From assembly GCA_000433135.1 (NCBI GenBank), contig HF991961.1:52083-63968 (forward strand): 11,886 nt of DNA, given 5' to 3'. The notes under the pieces are model-generated. The model ran no database searches. It was not told where the DNA came from and saw only the letters and a list, made by a program, of their open reading frames with translations. The position numbers and the translations under genes are program-made. Below, piece by piece: positions 6,501 through 11,886 of this stretch (position 1 is its first letter; the number at the start of each line of letters is the position of its first letter). The stretch is from Clostridium sp. CAG:921. GTDB taxonomy: Bacteria; Bacillota; Clostridia; TANB77; CAG-465.

Positions 6501-7746
6501 ACCTAAAGAGCATTTAAAATTTCCTAAAGATCCAAACACTATAAAAGAAGAACTCAAAAATATTGTTCCAGCACCAAAATTTGAAACGATTATTGATACA
6601 AATTTCGATGATTCTCGTAATTTTGATGAAGAATATGAAATAAAAAATGTTCCAATAAAAGAAAATGAAGATAACCTAAATTCTACTGTTACTATTAAAC
6701 AAAAAAATAATATTTCAGGTAATAAAGAAAATATTTCAAGTAATGAAAATGCAGAAAACAAAAAGACTTCATCAATTGCTGATATTGAACAGTATAACTA
6801 TGAGCAAAAATTAAAAGAAGTAGAACTAGCATATAATTATAGTAAAAATACTAGTACATCTAAAAATAATCATGATTTTGTACTTAATAACGAATTAAGC
6901 TTTGACGATGATAGATTGGGTGGAGATTTTGATGATTATGATATTAATAAATTAAAACAAGAAAAAGATAAAACAAATGATAAAACAAGTACTAATAAAA
7001 CAATCGAAGAAGATCTAAAAACTGAAGAAATAAAAGATACTAATTATAAAAACAAAGCAGAAAAATTTACTAAAGTTAATCATATTGTTAATGATACTGC
7101 AACAGTCAAAACTATACTGGAAACTAATAGCAAAGATTCTAATAATTCTAATGCAACTGATAACTGTAGCAATATAACAACTAATGATATTCAAAAAAGC
7201 AACTATAATTTTGCTAATAACAACAATGTAGACAAATTTAGCAATAAAAAGGATGATACTAATTCACACTATGCTGATAAAAAAGCAAAAAAAGTTGGAC
7301 TTTTTAGTTTAATTTTCTCCAAAAAAGAAAATAATACTGACAGTGATAAATTATCTGATGCCTCAAATGATATTTCAGAAGAACAATTAAAAAAATTACA
7401 GGAAGATAAAGCAAAAATAGATATTGCAATGTCTGCTAATATTAATACTACGCAAAAAGAAAATAAAGATTCCAGCGAAAAAAAATCAAATGAAATATCT
7501 AATAAAGATTATAATGATTCTAAATCTAGTAAAGTTGACACTAAGGAGCCTATTTCTAATTCAATAAAAAGCAATGAAAATGTTGATGACAAATCAAAAA
7601 TAAGTACAAAAGCAAAAAAAGAAGAGTTACAAGGAAAAAATGAAAATACTAATCCAAGCACAGTTAGCTCACAGCAATCTCAAAAAAATGATAAAAGTAA
7701 TGAATCAGATTCATTTGATAGTTTTAACGATTCATTTAGAGATTAA
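3577..7746 (+). CDS. Isoleucyl-tRNA synthetase-like pseudoenzyme with long disordered C-terminal tail
   Basis: The protein has 1389 residues. Residues ~10-980 follow the order of bacterial IleRS: Rossmann half (LKDIIARY, 80-87), CP1 editing-like insert (~200-440), second Rossmann half (VPIPAFSCASCG, 501-512; YGIDVLRLW, 670-678), anticodon-binding domain (RRSTQSTLYELL, 795-806; PILPLLFEECW, 815-825) and C-terminal zinc ribbon (Cys939, 942, 959, 962). Other Cys pairs (204/207, 429/432, 508/511, 551/554) remain. HIGH aligns with VATN (71-74) and KMSKS with FSSNI (652-656). GWDTHGLPIE, WFDSG and the editing HxAPxHGxDD motif are unrecognisable, so isoleucine activation and editing are probably lost. 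Residues ~990-1389 are Asn/Lys/Ser/Asp/Glu-rich and predicted disordered. They contain an acidic segment (FDDDRLGGDFDDYD, from 1109) and a hydrophobic patch after lysines (VGLFSLIF, 1240-1247). The intact frame implies selection. The role is unknown; tRNA binding, regulation or scaffolding are inferences. Confidence 0.93.
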   Translation: MKVVNKTDFDKDINIPKKSIIMDSDFTKRESFFVEKMQDGEKYLEAKQQNLINQINVNLSSIPFEIHNKLVATNIINIVLKDIIARYTILNGLNVNSSIGFLHTDEMLIKNNEDSTTDSFESFNTDQSTQAKISKGLIEKNQVSLEKNIRSQIVDIMNLGVMINYSKHYYSTLKTNISSKMLNKFESLYKTGRVTHEIRPVTWCTKCEKSVLQSEIKYRKSKVSNTYILFKIKNDNGKLKDVTSLENTYIVTATIRPWTMVYEYELSVAKNAKYCVVEVEDINKKNTRYIIAKEFVDKTMLNAFFLKYTIKATFDADLLSELEVFNPLNESTSTKIHVIDPKLVLVDKNNMTGINIVSNADCYLDYIILKNLNKSNFKCIIDKKGNINNLIPEYKGKNYKEVNKLVISKLKKNDRLFLATNTVIIIPRCKHCNEEIVYRDLNKWFLIRSDSETESLKKCFEELVPKIDDAVTNNTKLLQNSLNKILKMNELAISDERQCNVPIPAFSCASCGEIIINDKTIDICKNIILKDGIDKYNKMTPDEILNKSIRCPKCDCDFFFKDESSINEDFKMLTLPIFNIERDPRFPNYKARQNINLCIEPRKRFLNKLKVSSFDDNASKKIGSITQVMLHPQAQEEKRKVNDPLLKLNNDFSSNIINTNIGIVDIVKKYGIDVLRLWAIYRSNKSSMKLSEGDIITIRNIYVKFRKTVKYVLSNLYDFDPNKDFIPIEKRDSLDKFLYNKMQKIDNKLFGYYNLLNFRGIYKTLFVFCVNSLQESYFEAIRYRLYITKSNGFLRRSTQSTLYELLELLLDYLYPILPLLFEECWPYIHHKTLEIEKNNLLFRNETVLQPITISEKERDWEKIFSMKRKITPYINKACNEHIIKNSLGARLDITCNTEGVDFIKSHYEDIVRTLNVSEVFAKPGEKFDVIVKQAAGVACARCKNYSVDIGLNFKYRYLCPICAEIEENMNKFNYTPKEHLKFPKDPNTIKEELKNIVPAPKFETIIDTNFDDSRNFDEEYEIKNVPIKENEDNLNSTVTIKQKNNISGNKENISSNENAENKKTSSIADIEQYNYEQKLKEVELAYNYSKNTSTSKNNHDFVLNNELSFDDDRLGGDFDDYDINKLKQEKDKTNDKTSTNKTIEEDLKTEEIKDTNYKNKAEKFTKVNHIVNDTATVKTILETNSKDSNNSNATDNCSNITTNDIQKSNYNFANNNNVDKFSNKKDDTNSHYADKKAKKVGLFSLIFSKKENNTDSDKLSDASNDISEEQLKKLQEDKAKIDIAMSANINTTQKENKDSSEKKSNEISNKDYNDSKSSKVDTKEPISNSIKSNENVDDKSKISTKAKKEELQGKNENTNPSTVSSQQSQKNDKSNESDSFDSFNDSFRD

Positions 7747-7749
7747 TAT

Positions 7750-7796
7750 AACTGATGAAAATTAAGCTATTATTGTTTAATTTTCATCAGTTTTTT
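7750..7796 (+). terminator. Strong intrinsic terminator after the synthetase-like gene
   Basis: A perfect 16-bp stem (7750-7765 with 7777-7792) encloses an 11-nt loop, and a T-run begins within the right arm's end (7791-7796). It starts 4 bp after the stop codon, closing a single-gene transcript. Confidence 0.93.
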
Positions 7797-7937
7797 CATT
7801 TTATATACAATCATAAATAAGTTTTAATAAGTAAAGTTTTAACAAATAACATTATCTACTTAAACTAACTTTATTATAGCCCTAATTTATACTTATTTCA
7901 ATTTTAACCTATTATATATACATTTTTCTTATATAAT

Positions 7938-7966
7938 TTGTAATATATTGAAAAATATAGTATAAT
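7938..7966 (+). promoter_or_regulatory. Promoter of the transglutaminase-like gene
   Basis: TTGTAA (7938-7943), a 17-bp spacer and a perfect TATAAT (7961-7966) are present. The predicted transcription start near 7973 is only ~11 nt before the upstream ATG at 7984, which favours the second ATG at 8008. Confidence 0.72.
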
Positions 7967-8007
7967 TAAGGTATATAAGCTTTATGAAAGTGATTGAAGG
8001 TATTTAT

Positions 8008-9441
8008 ATGAAGATTACACAAAAATTAGAATGGGATTATGAAGAAAATAAAATAACATCAACAGATTTCATGACAAAAGATACAATTAAAAATGTAGTT
8101 GCTGCTGAGCTTTTCATTCCAATTGTTGAAGAATTATATGATAAAAATATCTTTACAAATTGGAGTGGACTAACAGGAAATGCTCATATAAGAATACCAC
8201 TAGATGGCTTATCTAAAGAAAATTTTCTTATAGCAAAGCAAAATTGCAAAAACAATCCTAATCATTGGAAATTACAAAGTCCCCCATATAAAGATGTAAA
8301 AAACCTTTTACCACACTACACTTTTGAAATATACGCAGAATATGAAGAAGGATTGACAGAAGTTTTAGATGTTGTTAATCAATTGCTTAAAGAAGTAAGA
8401 AAATTACTATTTCAAGATGTTCAAATGGCACGAGAGAAATATGCAAAAGAAAGTCAACTACCAAGAGTTGATATAAAAGGATTGTATAAAAAATCTGAAT
8501 GCCATGTTTTTAACATAAAAAAACAAGAAGATGAAATGCTCCCAGCAGAATCATTTGAAGAATTGTCTGAAATGTATTTAGAAGGTGATAATCCAGAATA
8601 TTTTTATGATGAAGAAACAAACACTTATTTTAGAAATAAAGAATTAATAGCAAAATCAAAAGAATATAGAGAATACGAAGAATCTTCAGAAAAAAGAAAA
8701 GAAAGAGCAATAAATGAAATAAATAAAAGACTTAATTCAGAAATGACAGATGAAGAAAAATATAAAGTTATTTTTGATTGGTGCGTTAATTATTTTAATT
8801 ATGCATACTCTGGTTTAAATTATGCTTATGCAGAGCAAGAATGGAGAAAAGAATCTGATGAGAATTTAACTAAATATTATAGAACTTATTGTAGAAATAA
8901 TAATTTTCAATGCGAACTTTTGGGTTTAGAAAGAAGAAAAGAATTTTTGAAAGATTCAAAAAATAATACTGATATTCCAACTAAAGCTATTGAGCAAACT
9001 CAAAAAATAATTGAATACTTAGAGAAATGTGAAAAATGTAAGCAAAATGAAAAAGGATTTATATCTGAAAATACTGATAGTGTATGGCTTAGTAAATATG
9101 GTGTTTGTCTGAATTTTGCAGAAATATATGAATTTTTGTGTAAAAAGTTTTCTTTACCATGTAAGTATATACAAGGCTCAATCGATTCTGAAGGGTATAA
9201 TGTAGGACATGCTTGGAATGCAATAATGATAAATGGAAAATTAAAGTATGTAGATATATCAAGTGCAATTCATTGTAAAGATAGGAGCAATACAATTAAT
9301 TTACCTGAAGATTTTTTTGGAAAAACATTTGAAGAACTACAAACTATAGATGGTGAAAAAAATAGAAAAATAGCGGAAGGATTTGAAAAAAGTATTAAGG
9401 AATTAATTAATAGCTCTGAAGGATGGAATATAGGTTATTAA
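8008..9441 (+). CDS. Transglutaminase-like (papain-fold) domain protein, 477 aa
   Basis: The C-terminal part shows a transglutaminase-like triad: Cys367 (YGVCLNFAE), His401 (GHAWNA) and Asp416 (YVDIS), with normal spacing of 34 and 15 residues. Such domains act as cysteine proteases, peptide N-glycanases or cross-linking enzymes. I do not recognise the first ~225 residues. They include an Asn/Trp-rich segment (TNWSGLTGNAHIRIPL), and then a charged Glu/Lys-rich stretch (~200-250) that may be helical. DEEKYKVIFDWCVNYFNY is the usual helix before a transglutaminase core, but ~90 residues separate it from the catalytic Cys, including CEKCK. No signal peptide or membrane helix is visible, so it is probably cytosolic. 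I chose the start at 8008 because GAAGG at 7996-8000 is 7 nt upstream; an in-frame ATG at 7984 would add 8 residues. The substrate is unknown. Confidence 0.85.
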   Translation: MKITQKLEWDYEENKITSTDFMTKDTIKNVVAAELFIPIVEELYDKNIFTNWSGLTGNAHIRIPLDGLSKENFLIAKQNCKNNPNHWKLQSPPYKDVKNLLPHYTFEIYAEYEEGLTEVLDVVNQLLKEVRKLLFQDVQMAREKYAKESQLPRVDIKGLYKKSECHVFNIKKQEDEMLPAESFEELSEMYLEGDNPEYFYDEETNTYFRNKELIAKSKEYREYEESSEKRKERAINEINKRLNSEMTDEEKYKVIFDWCVNYFNYAYSGLNYAYAEQEWRKESDENLTKYYRTYCRNNNFQCELLGLERRKEFLKDSKNNTDIPTKAIEQTQKIIEYLEKCEKCKQNEKGFISENTDSVWLSKYGVCLNFAEIYEFLCKKFSLPCKYIQGSIDSEGYNVGHAWNAIMINGKLKYVDISSAIHCKDRSNTINLPEDFFGKTFEELQTIDGEKNRKIAEGFEKSIKELINSSEGWNIGY

Positions 9442-9450
9442 ATATTTAAG

Positions 9451-9503
9451 TAAAGCTAACTTAGATATACTCTCAAGTAAGACGTATCAAAGTTAGCTTT
9501 AAT
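9451..9503 (+). terminator. Hairpin after the transglutaminase-like gene
   Basis: TAAAGCTAACTT (9451-9462) pairs perfectly with AAGTTAGCTTTA (9490-9501) around a 27-nt loop, 9 bp after the stop. The 3' side has only a short T-run (TTTAATATT), so it is a moderate terminator. It could also stabilise the transcript end. Confidence 0.6.
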
Positions 9504-9736
9504 ATTAGATGATATTATTTATTAATTATGATAAAGCTTCTTCAGATTTGCATAAAAATGAAATATCTAAAATAGGAAATAAAGATGTGTCTATTGAAGC
9601 AGTTGGCTCAAGTGAAAAATCTCCAAATAAAAATTTTAAGTTAAAATAATAATGACAAAGTTATGGCAAAATAGTGACAATGTTGGTTTACAAAAGGCAT
9701 TAATTAAGAAAAGGAAATATAATTTTTAAAAGATAT

Positions 9737-10107
9737 ATGTCTTTTAATATAATAATACCAATTATATTAATATTTATATTACCGATAATTATTTTTATTG
9801 CACTAAGAAATTTTAATAAAAATAGAGTTTTTCTGTCGGACAATATATATGGAACAAATTATTATATATTTTATAAATTAGGTAAGATACTTAGGTAAAA
9901 AAATTAGTTTAATAAGAAAACTATATTATGCTATGTTTAAAATAGTTATGAATAATGATTTTGAAGAATTAGTAAATTTAAATGTTGAAAATGAACAACT
10001 AAGTAAAGATATTTTAATTTAAGTAGATGAAACCAAATTTCATAATATTAAAAATTTGAGAAAATATAATTTGATTGTTTCAGATACATCTAAAATTAAT
10101 TTAGAAC
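9737..10107 (+). pseudogene. Decayed gene for a small membrane protein, frameshifted and interrupted
   Basis: An ATG at 9737 opens 53 codons to a stop at 9898, encoding an N-terminal hydrophobic helix (~residues 3-22) and then a basic segment. A second frame (+1) is open from 9882 to 10019 and reads GKKISLIRKLYYAMFK and NNDFEELVNLNVENEQ before TAA at 10020-10022. The same frame then stays open, with plausible coding content (KFHNIKNLRKYNLIVSD), up to the intron fragment near 10108. One frameshift in 9882-9895 plus one stop mutation would give a single ~125-residue protein with its C-terminus removed by the intron piece. The start lacks a well-spaced RBS (AAAAGG is ~20 nt away). I do not recognise the family. 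Confidence 0.45.
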
Positions 10108-10237
10108 AAGACTTTGCTTACAACTTCCTTCAGATTCCTCCTCACGAAGGACACCATTATCATTTACTAACAGTTCGCCACTATAAGGCTCTGTAAGGAA
10201 CTTTCACCCTCAAGTTGTGTGCCCATGCTGTACACAC
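10108..10237 (-). mobile_element. 5' fragment of a group II intron (probably class IIC)
   Basis: The minus strand starts with GTGTG at 10237, matching the group II intron 5' consensus GTGYG. It continues with group II domain I landmarks I recognise: CAGCATGGGC, AGGGTGAAAGTTCC, ATGGTGTCCTTCGTGAGG and GAATCTGAAGGAAGT, then GCAAA. After ~130 nt the intron-like sequence stops near 10108 and AT-rich flanking sequence begins. There is no reverse transcriptase ORF, domain V or 3' end, so it cannot splice or move. The 5' end abuts the T-run of a terminator hairpin, the known target preference of class IIC introns. The exact inner boundary is approximate. Confidence 0.68.
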
Positions 10238-10273
10238 AAAAAAATACAGGCTAGAAATTTGCTTTCTAACCTG
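10238..10273 (-). terminator. Intrinsic terminator used as the intron insertion site
   Basis: On the minus strand CAGGTTAGAAA (10273-10263) pairs with TTTCTAGCCTG (10257-10247), 11 pairs with one wobble, followed by TA and seven Ts that end at 10238. The intron begins at the next base. The plus-strand version has an A-C mismatch and a weaker T-run, so minus is the natural direction. The gene it once terminated is not recognisable upstream. Confidence 0.75.
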
Positions 10274-10325
10274 ATATTTTGGTGCCGATGGCGTAGTTAT
10301 CTACAACTTTTTAGGCTCTCTTGAC

Positions 10326-10345
10326 GATTGATACAAATATCAATC
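10326..10345. promoter_or_regulatory. Perfect 20-bp inverted repeat, candidate operator
   Basis: GATTGATA (10326-10333) and TATCAATC (10338-10345) are exact reverse complements around CAAA. It lies about 55 bp upstream of the -35 of the SGD-repeat gene and could bind a dimeric regulator. No regulator gene is in view. Confidence 0.45.
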
Positions 10346-10399
10346 AATTTATGTATAATTTATCATATTATTTTCTAAATTTCAAGTGTTTTTCAAAAT

Positions 10400-10428
10400 T
10401 TGCATTTTATGTATATTTGTATTATAAT
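10400..10428 (+). promoter_or_regulatory. Promoter of the SGD-repeat gene
   Basis: TTGCAT (10400-10405), a 17-bp spacer and a perfect TATAAT (10423-10428) are present. The leader is ~125 nt. It contains a perfect 14-bp palindrome (TCACTAATTAGTGA, 10471-10484) and a small AGAGG/CCTCT hairpin (10484-10498) followed by CTTTTT. Confidence 0.78.
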
Positions 10429-10560
10429 AAAAAGAGATATAGGCTAAGTCTTGTGTCATTTTACCCATTTTCACTAATTAGTGAGAGGGATAACCTCTAA
10501 CTTTTTAGTTTAAGCACAAAGAAACACTAATCAACAATAAAGTTTAAGGAGGAAAAATCA

Positions 10561-11267
10561 TGATTAGTATCAACGGCAGAGTATTTTCAGGAAGCAATGT
10601 AACAATCGTCAACGGACGGGTTATAAGCGGTGGTGGAACTGGCAAGGCCCAGAAATTTGACGAAAGGAAAGCGGAAGATTGCAACAATATCGAAAAGATA
10701 GCAATTGATTCAACATTTGTCGATGTCAATGTTTCCGTTTCCAATTCGTCCAAGGTTGAAGCACATTTCTATGGTGAGGCAGATATTGACGGAGATGTCA
10801 ACTTTGATGTTCGAGTGATAAATTGTGAACTTATAATTACATTAGAGTTTACTGGCAACTGTTTCAACGGAAATTTGAAACTCGATGTTACCGTACCGCA
10901 AAAGACATTCAAAGTTATTTCTACAAAGAGTTCATCAGCGGACATCACCTTAAATGAAGGTGTCTCAACCGACTATCTCAAAGTGAAGACACAGTCTGGC
11001 GATTTGGAGACTAATGCAACAGTCAACAATGTTTCTGTTTCTACAATGAGCGGAGATGTCGAACTTTGTATCGATGCAACCCAAGACATTAATGTTGAGG
11101 TTTCCACAATGAGTGGGGATGTGTCAGTGGAATTTAATAACATTGGACACATCAATCTTTCCACCAGTTCTATGAGTGGGGACGTTAGAAATCGACACAA
11201 AGAAAGCAGAGGTTACAATGCGTATGTAGATATTTCTACAATGAGCGGAGATATAAGAATCAGATAA
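10561..11267 (+). CDS. DUF4097-like beta-repeat protein with five SGD motifs
   Basis: The 235-residue protein has no signal peptide or membrane helix. Residues ~45-120 alternate hydrophobic and polar residues, as in beta strands. The C-terminal half repeats an SGD motif about every 18-23 residues: TQSGDLE (144-150), STMSGDVE (161-168), STMSGDVS (182-189), SSMSGDVR (203-210) and STMSGDIR (226-233). This pattern is typical of DUF4097 (putative adhesin or beta-solenoid) proteins, whose biochemical role is not settled. The RBS AAGGAGG (10547-10553) is near perfect, and the promoter and terminator are clear. The gene uses clearly more G and C than its neighbours (CAACGGACGG, ACCGTACCGC), which points to recent acquisition. 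DUF4097 proteins often sit beside envelope-stress or PadR-type genes, but none is here. Confidence 0.85.
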
Positions 11268-11286
11268 TCGCATTTCATGATTTTGC

Positions 11287-11322
11287 AAGCTGTGTTATTG
11301 AATAATAGCACAGCTTATTTTT
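11287..11322 (+). terminator. Intrinsic terminator after the SGD-repeat gene
   Basis: AAGCTGTGTTATT pairs with a right arm ending CACAGCTT at 11316 (one G-U wobble), followed by ATTTTTA. It starts 19 bp after the stop codon. Confidence 0.88.
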
Positions 11323-11325
11323 ATA

Positions 11326-11352
11326 GCAAATGAAGATTTTATCCTCATTCGC
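11326..11352 (-). terminator. Hairpin downstream of tnpV
   Basis: On the minus strand a 12-bp stem with wobbles joins 11352-11341 and 11337-11326 around a 3-nt loop, starting 11 bp after the tnpV stop. No T-run follows on minus, so it may be a weak terminator or a transposon-end structure. Confidence 0.4.
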
Positions 11353-11363
11353 TTTTAACAATT

Positions 11364-11789
11364 TTACACATAAATCAATTCACTAAAAACAATTTCTTCA
11401 GCTTGTGCTTTAATAGAGTGCATATTCCCCACTAAATAAAGCATATCTGTATTTTTCATATCTTCGGTCAAGTCACTTTTTGCTTTTAATTCATCGATAA
11501 TCTGTTGTACTCTATTATCTGCTGTTTCTTGCAATTCTTTCAAGTGTGCATTTAAAATTCCATTCATTAGCATTACAGTATATTCAGCTTCTTTATTCTC
11601 TTTTAAATAATTTAATTTCATACGTCCATATTTGTTTAGAACAATTTTCTCTTGTTTTGGTGATACAAGATTTGGTATATAATAATCTCCTTTTAAATGG
11701 TATTCAATACCTCTTCTTTCGTCTATTTTATTTTTTGGTAATTCATTAGAGTAATTAAACACTAAAAAAGTAATGTTTTTAATAATCAC
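11364..11789 (-). CDS. tnpV: TnpV-family transposon-encoded protein with doubtful N-terminus
   Basis: From about residue 22 to the end (141), the protein matches the TnpV family of clostridial transposons (Tn4451/Tn4453 type). The signature segments are IDERRGIEYHLKGDYYIPNL, KYGRMKLNYLKENK, and the C-terminal MHSIKAQAEEIVFSELIY. TnpV is a small accessory protein of unknown function, and this homologous part alone equals a full-length family member (~120 aa). The first ~21 residues look foreign. The predicted start at 11789 is GTG without a visible RBS, and the same frame stays open upstream to about 11870 without a convincing start. An ATG at 11746 lies one frame away, and one extra A in the run at 11731-11736 would join it to the conserved part. 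So the start is uncertain and the gene may be broken. No recombinase (tnpX) is in view. Confidence 0.8.
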   Translation of the reverse strand: MIIKNITFLVFNYSNELPKNKIDERRGIEYHLKGDYYIPNLVSPKQEKIVLNKYGRMKLNYLKENKEAEYTVMLMNGILNAHLKELQETADNRVQQIIDELKAKSDLTEDMKNTDMLYLVGNMHSIKAQAEEIVFSELIYV

Positions 11790-11886
11790 TCTATGTGGCT
11801 CAATATATGTAAGATTAGTTTTCTCTAATTTTCTAATACTGCCATTTATAAAAGTATGGGGGTAACTTTAGCAAATTCACATATAA
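11790..11886 (-). other. Window edge upstream of tnpV, possible gene end
   Basis: No gene can be fixed here. On the minus strand one frame enters from the window edge and stops (TAA) near 11845, ending EFAKVTPILL. The tnpV frame is open from ~11870 (NGSIRKLEKTNLTYIEPHR). A run of five Cs on the minus strand (11861-11865) lies where these two frames overlap, so a frameshift could link them. This may be the end of an upstream transposon gene. Confidence 0.25.

Larger units (their letters stand above)
9442..10560. other. 1.1-kb relic-rich region without an intact gene
   Basis: From left to right it holds a hairpin after the transglutaminase-like gene and a 46-codon open frame (9509-9649). That frame has no RBS and ends in SPNKNFKLK, and it is probably a fragment. 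Next come a decayed gene (9737-10107), the 5' piece of a group II intron on the minus strand, a terminator hairpin, a perfect dyad, and the promoter and leader of the next gene. This is the signature of repeated insertion and deletion. Confidence 0.75.

Noticed and set aside
4320..6761. Minus-strand open frames inside the synthetase-like gene (4320-4514, 4770-5312, 5466-5816, 6063-6266, 6495-6761)
   Set aside because: They have no RBS, are rich in Ile/Leu/Ser/Phe as expected from antisense of an AT-rich gene, and overlap a well-supported coding frame.
10274..10320. GC-richer minus-strand segment reading VVDNYAIGTKISG before the terminator
   Set aside because: The frame is only about 15 codons long, closed by a stop on the upstream side, and matches nothing I recognise. 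It may be the tail of a lost gene but cannot be called.
11546..11749. Plus-strand open frame opposite tnpV
   Set aside because: It has no RBS, and the minus strand has clear TnpV family homology over the same bases.

Overview
The window looks like chromosomal DNA of a low-GC member of the Bacillota, most likely a gut-type Clostridia. It is very AT-rich, with strong AGGAGG-type ribosome binding sites, sigma-A promoters (TTGnnn, 17 bp, TATAAT) and hairpin plus U-tract terminators. It carries a fermentative D-lactate dehydrogenase, and a TnpV gene typical of transposons of gut clostridia. No species can be named from the sequence alone.

Region 1 (1-3270) is ordinary host sequence. It has a 45-residue Cys-rich membrane miniprotein (+), a bidirectional terminator, a PflA-like radical SAM protein (-) and a D-2-hydroxyacid (lactate) dehydrogenase (-). 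The dehydrogenase is divergent from a small HD-domain predicted phosphohydrolase (+). The two divergent promoters can be read to the base, and the HD promoter has an exact 10-bp tandem repeat as its spacer.

Region 2 (3271-7796) is the most unusual part. A monocistronic gene encodes a 1389-residue protein whose first ~980 residues are collinear with a full bacterial isoleucyl-tRNA synthetase: CP1 insert, anticodon-binding domain and C-terminal zinc ribbon. HIGH, GWDxHG, the region around RQRYWG, WFDSG, KMSKS and the editing-site motifs are all replaced, while paired zinc cysteines and the anticodon-domain signatures remain. A ~400-residue Asn/Lys/Ser/Asp/Glu-rich, probably disordered tail follows. 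The frame is intact over 4.2 kb, the gene has its own promoter and terminator, and there is no T-box leader. I read it as a selected pseudo-synthetase that may bind tRNA or act as a scaffold.

Region 3 (7797-9510) holds one gene for a ~477-residue protein with a C-terminal transglutaminase-like Cys-His-Asp triad and an unrecognised N-terminal part.

Region 4 (9510-11886) is an accessory patch full of decay and transfer. It contains a frameshifted and stop-interrupted gene relic and the 5' ~130 nt of a group II intron on the minus strand. The intron starts (GTGTG) exactly after the T-run of an intrinsic terminator, the insertion habit of class IIC introns. Next come a perfect 20-bp dyad, a well-built promoter and leader driving a gene of clearly higher GC for a repeat protein with five SGD motifs (DUF4097-like), and a solitary minus-strand tnpV whose N-terminus looks damaged.

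The genes do not form one pathway. Nearly every gene has its own promoter and/or terminator, so they are best treated as separate transcription units.
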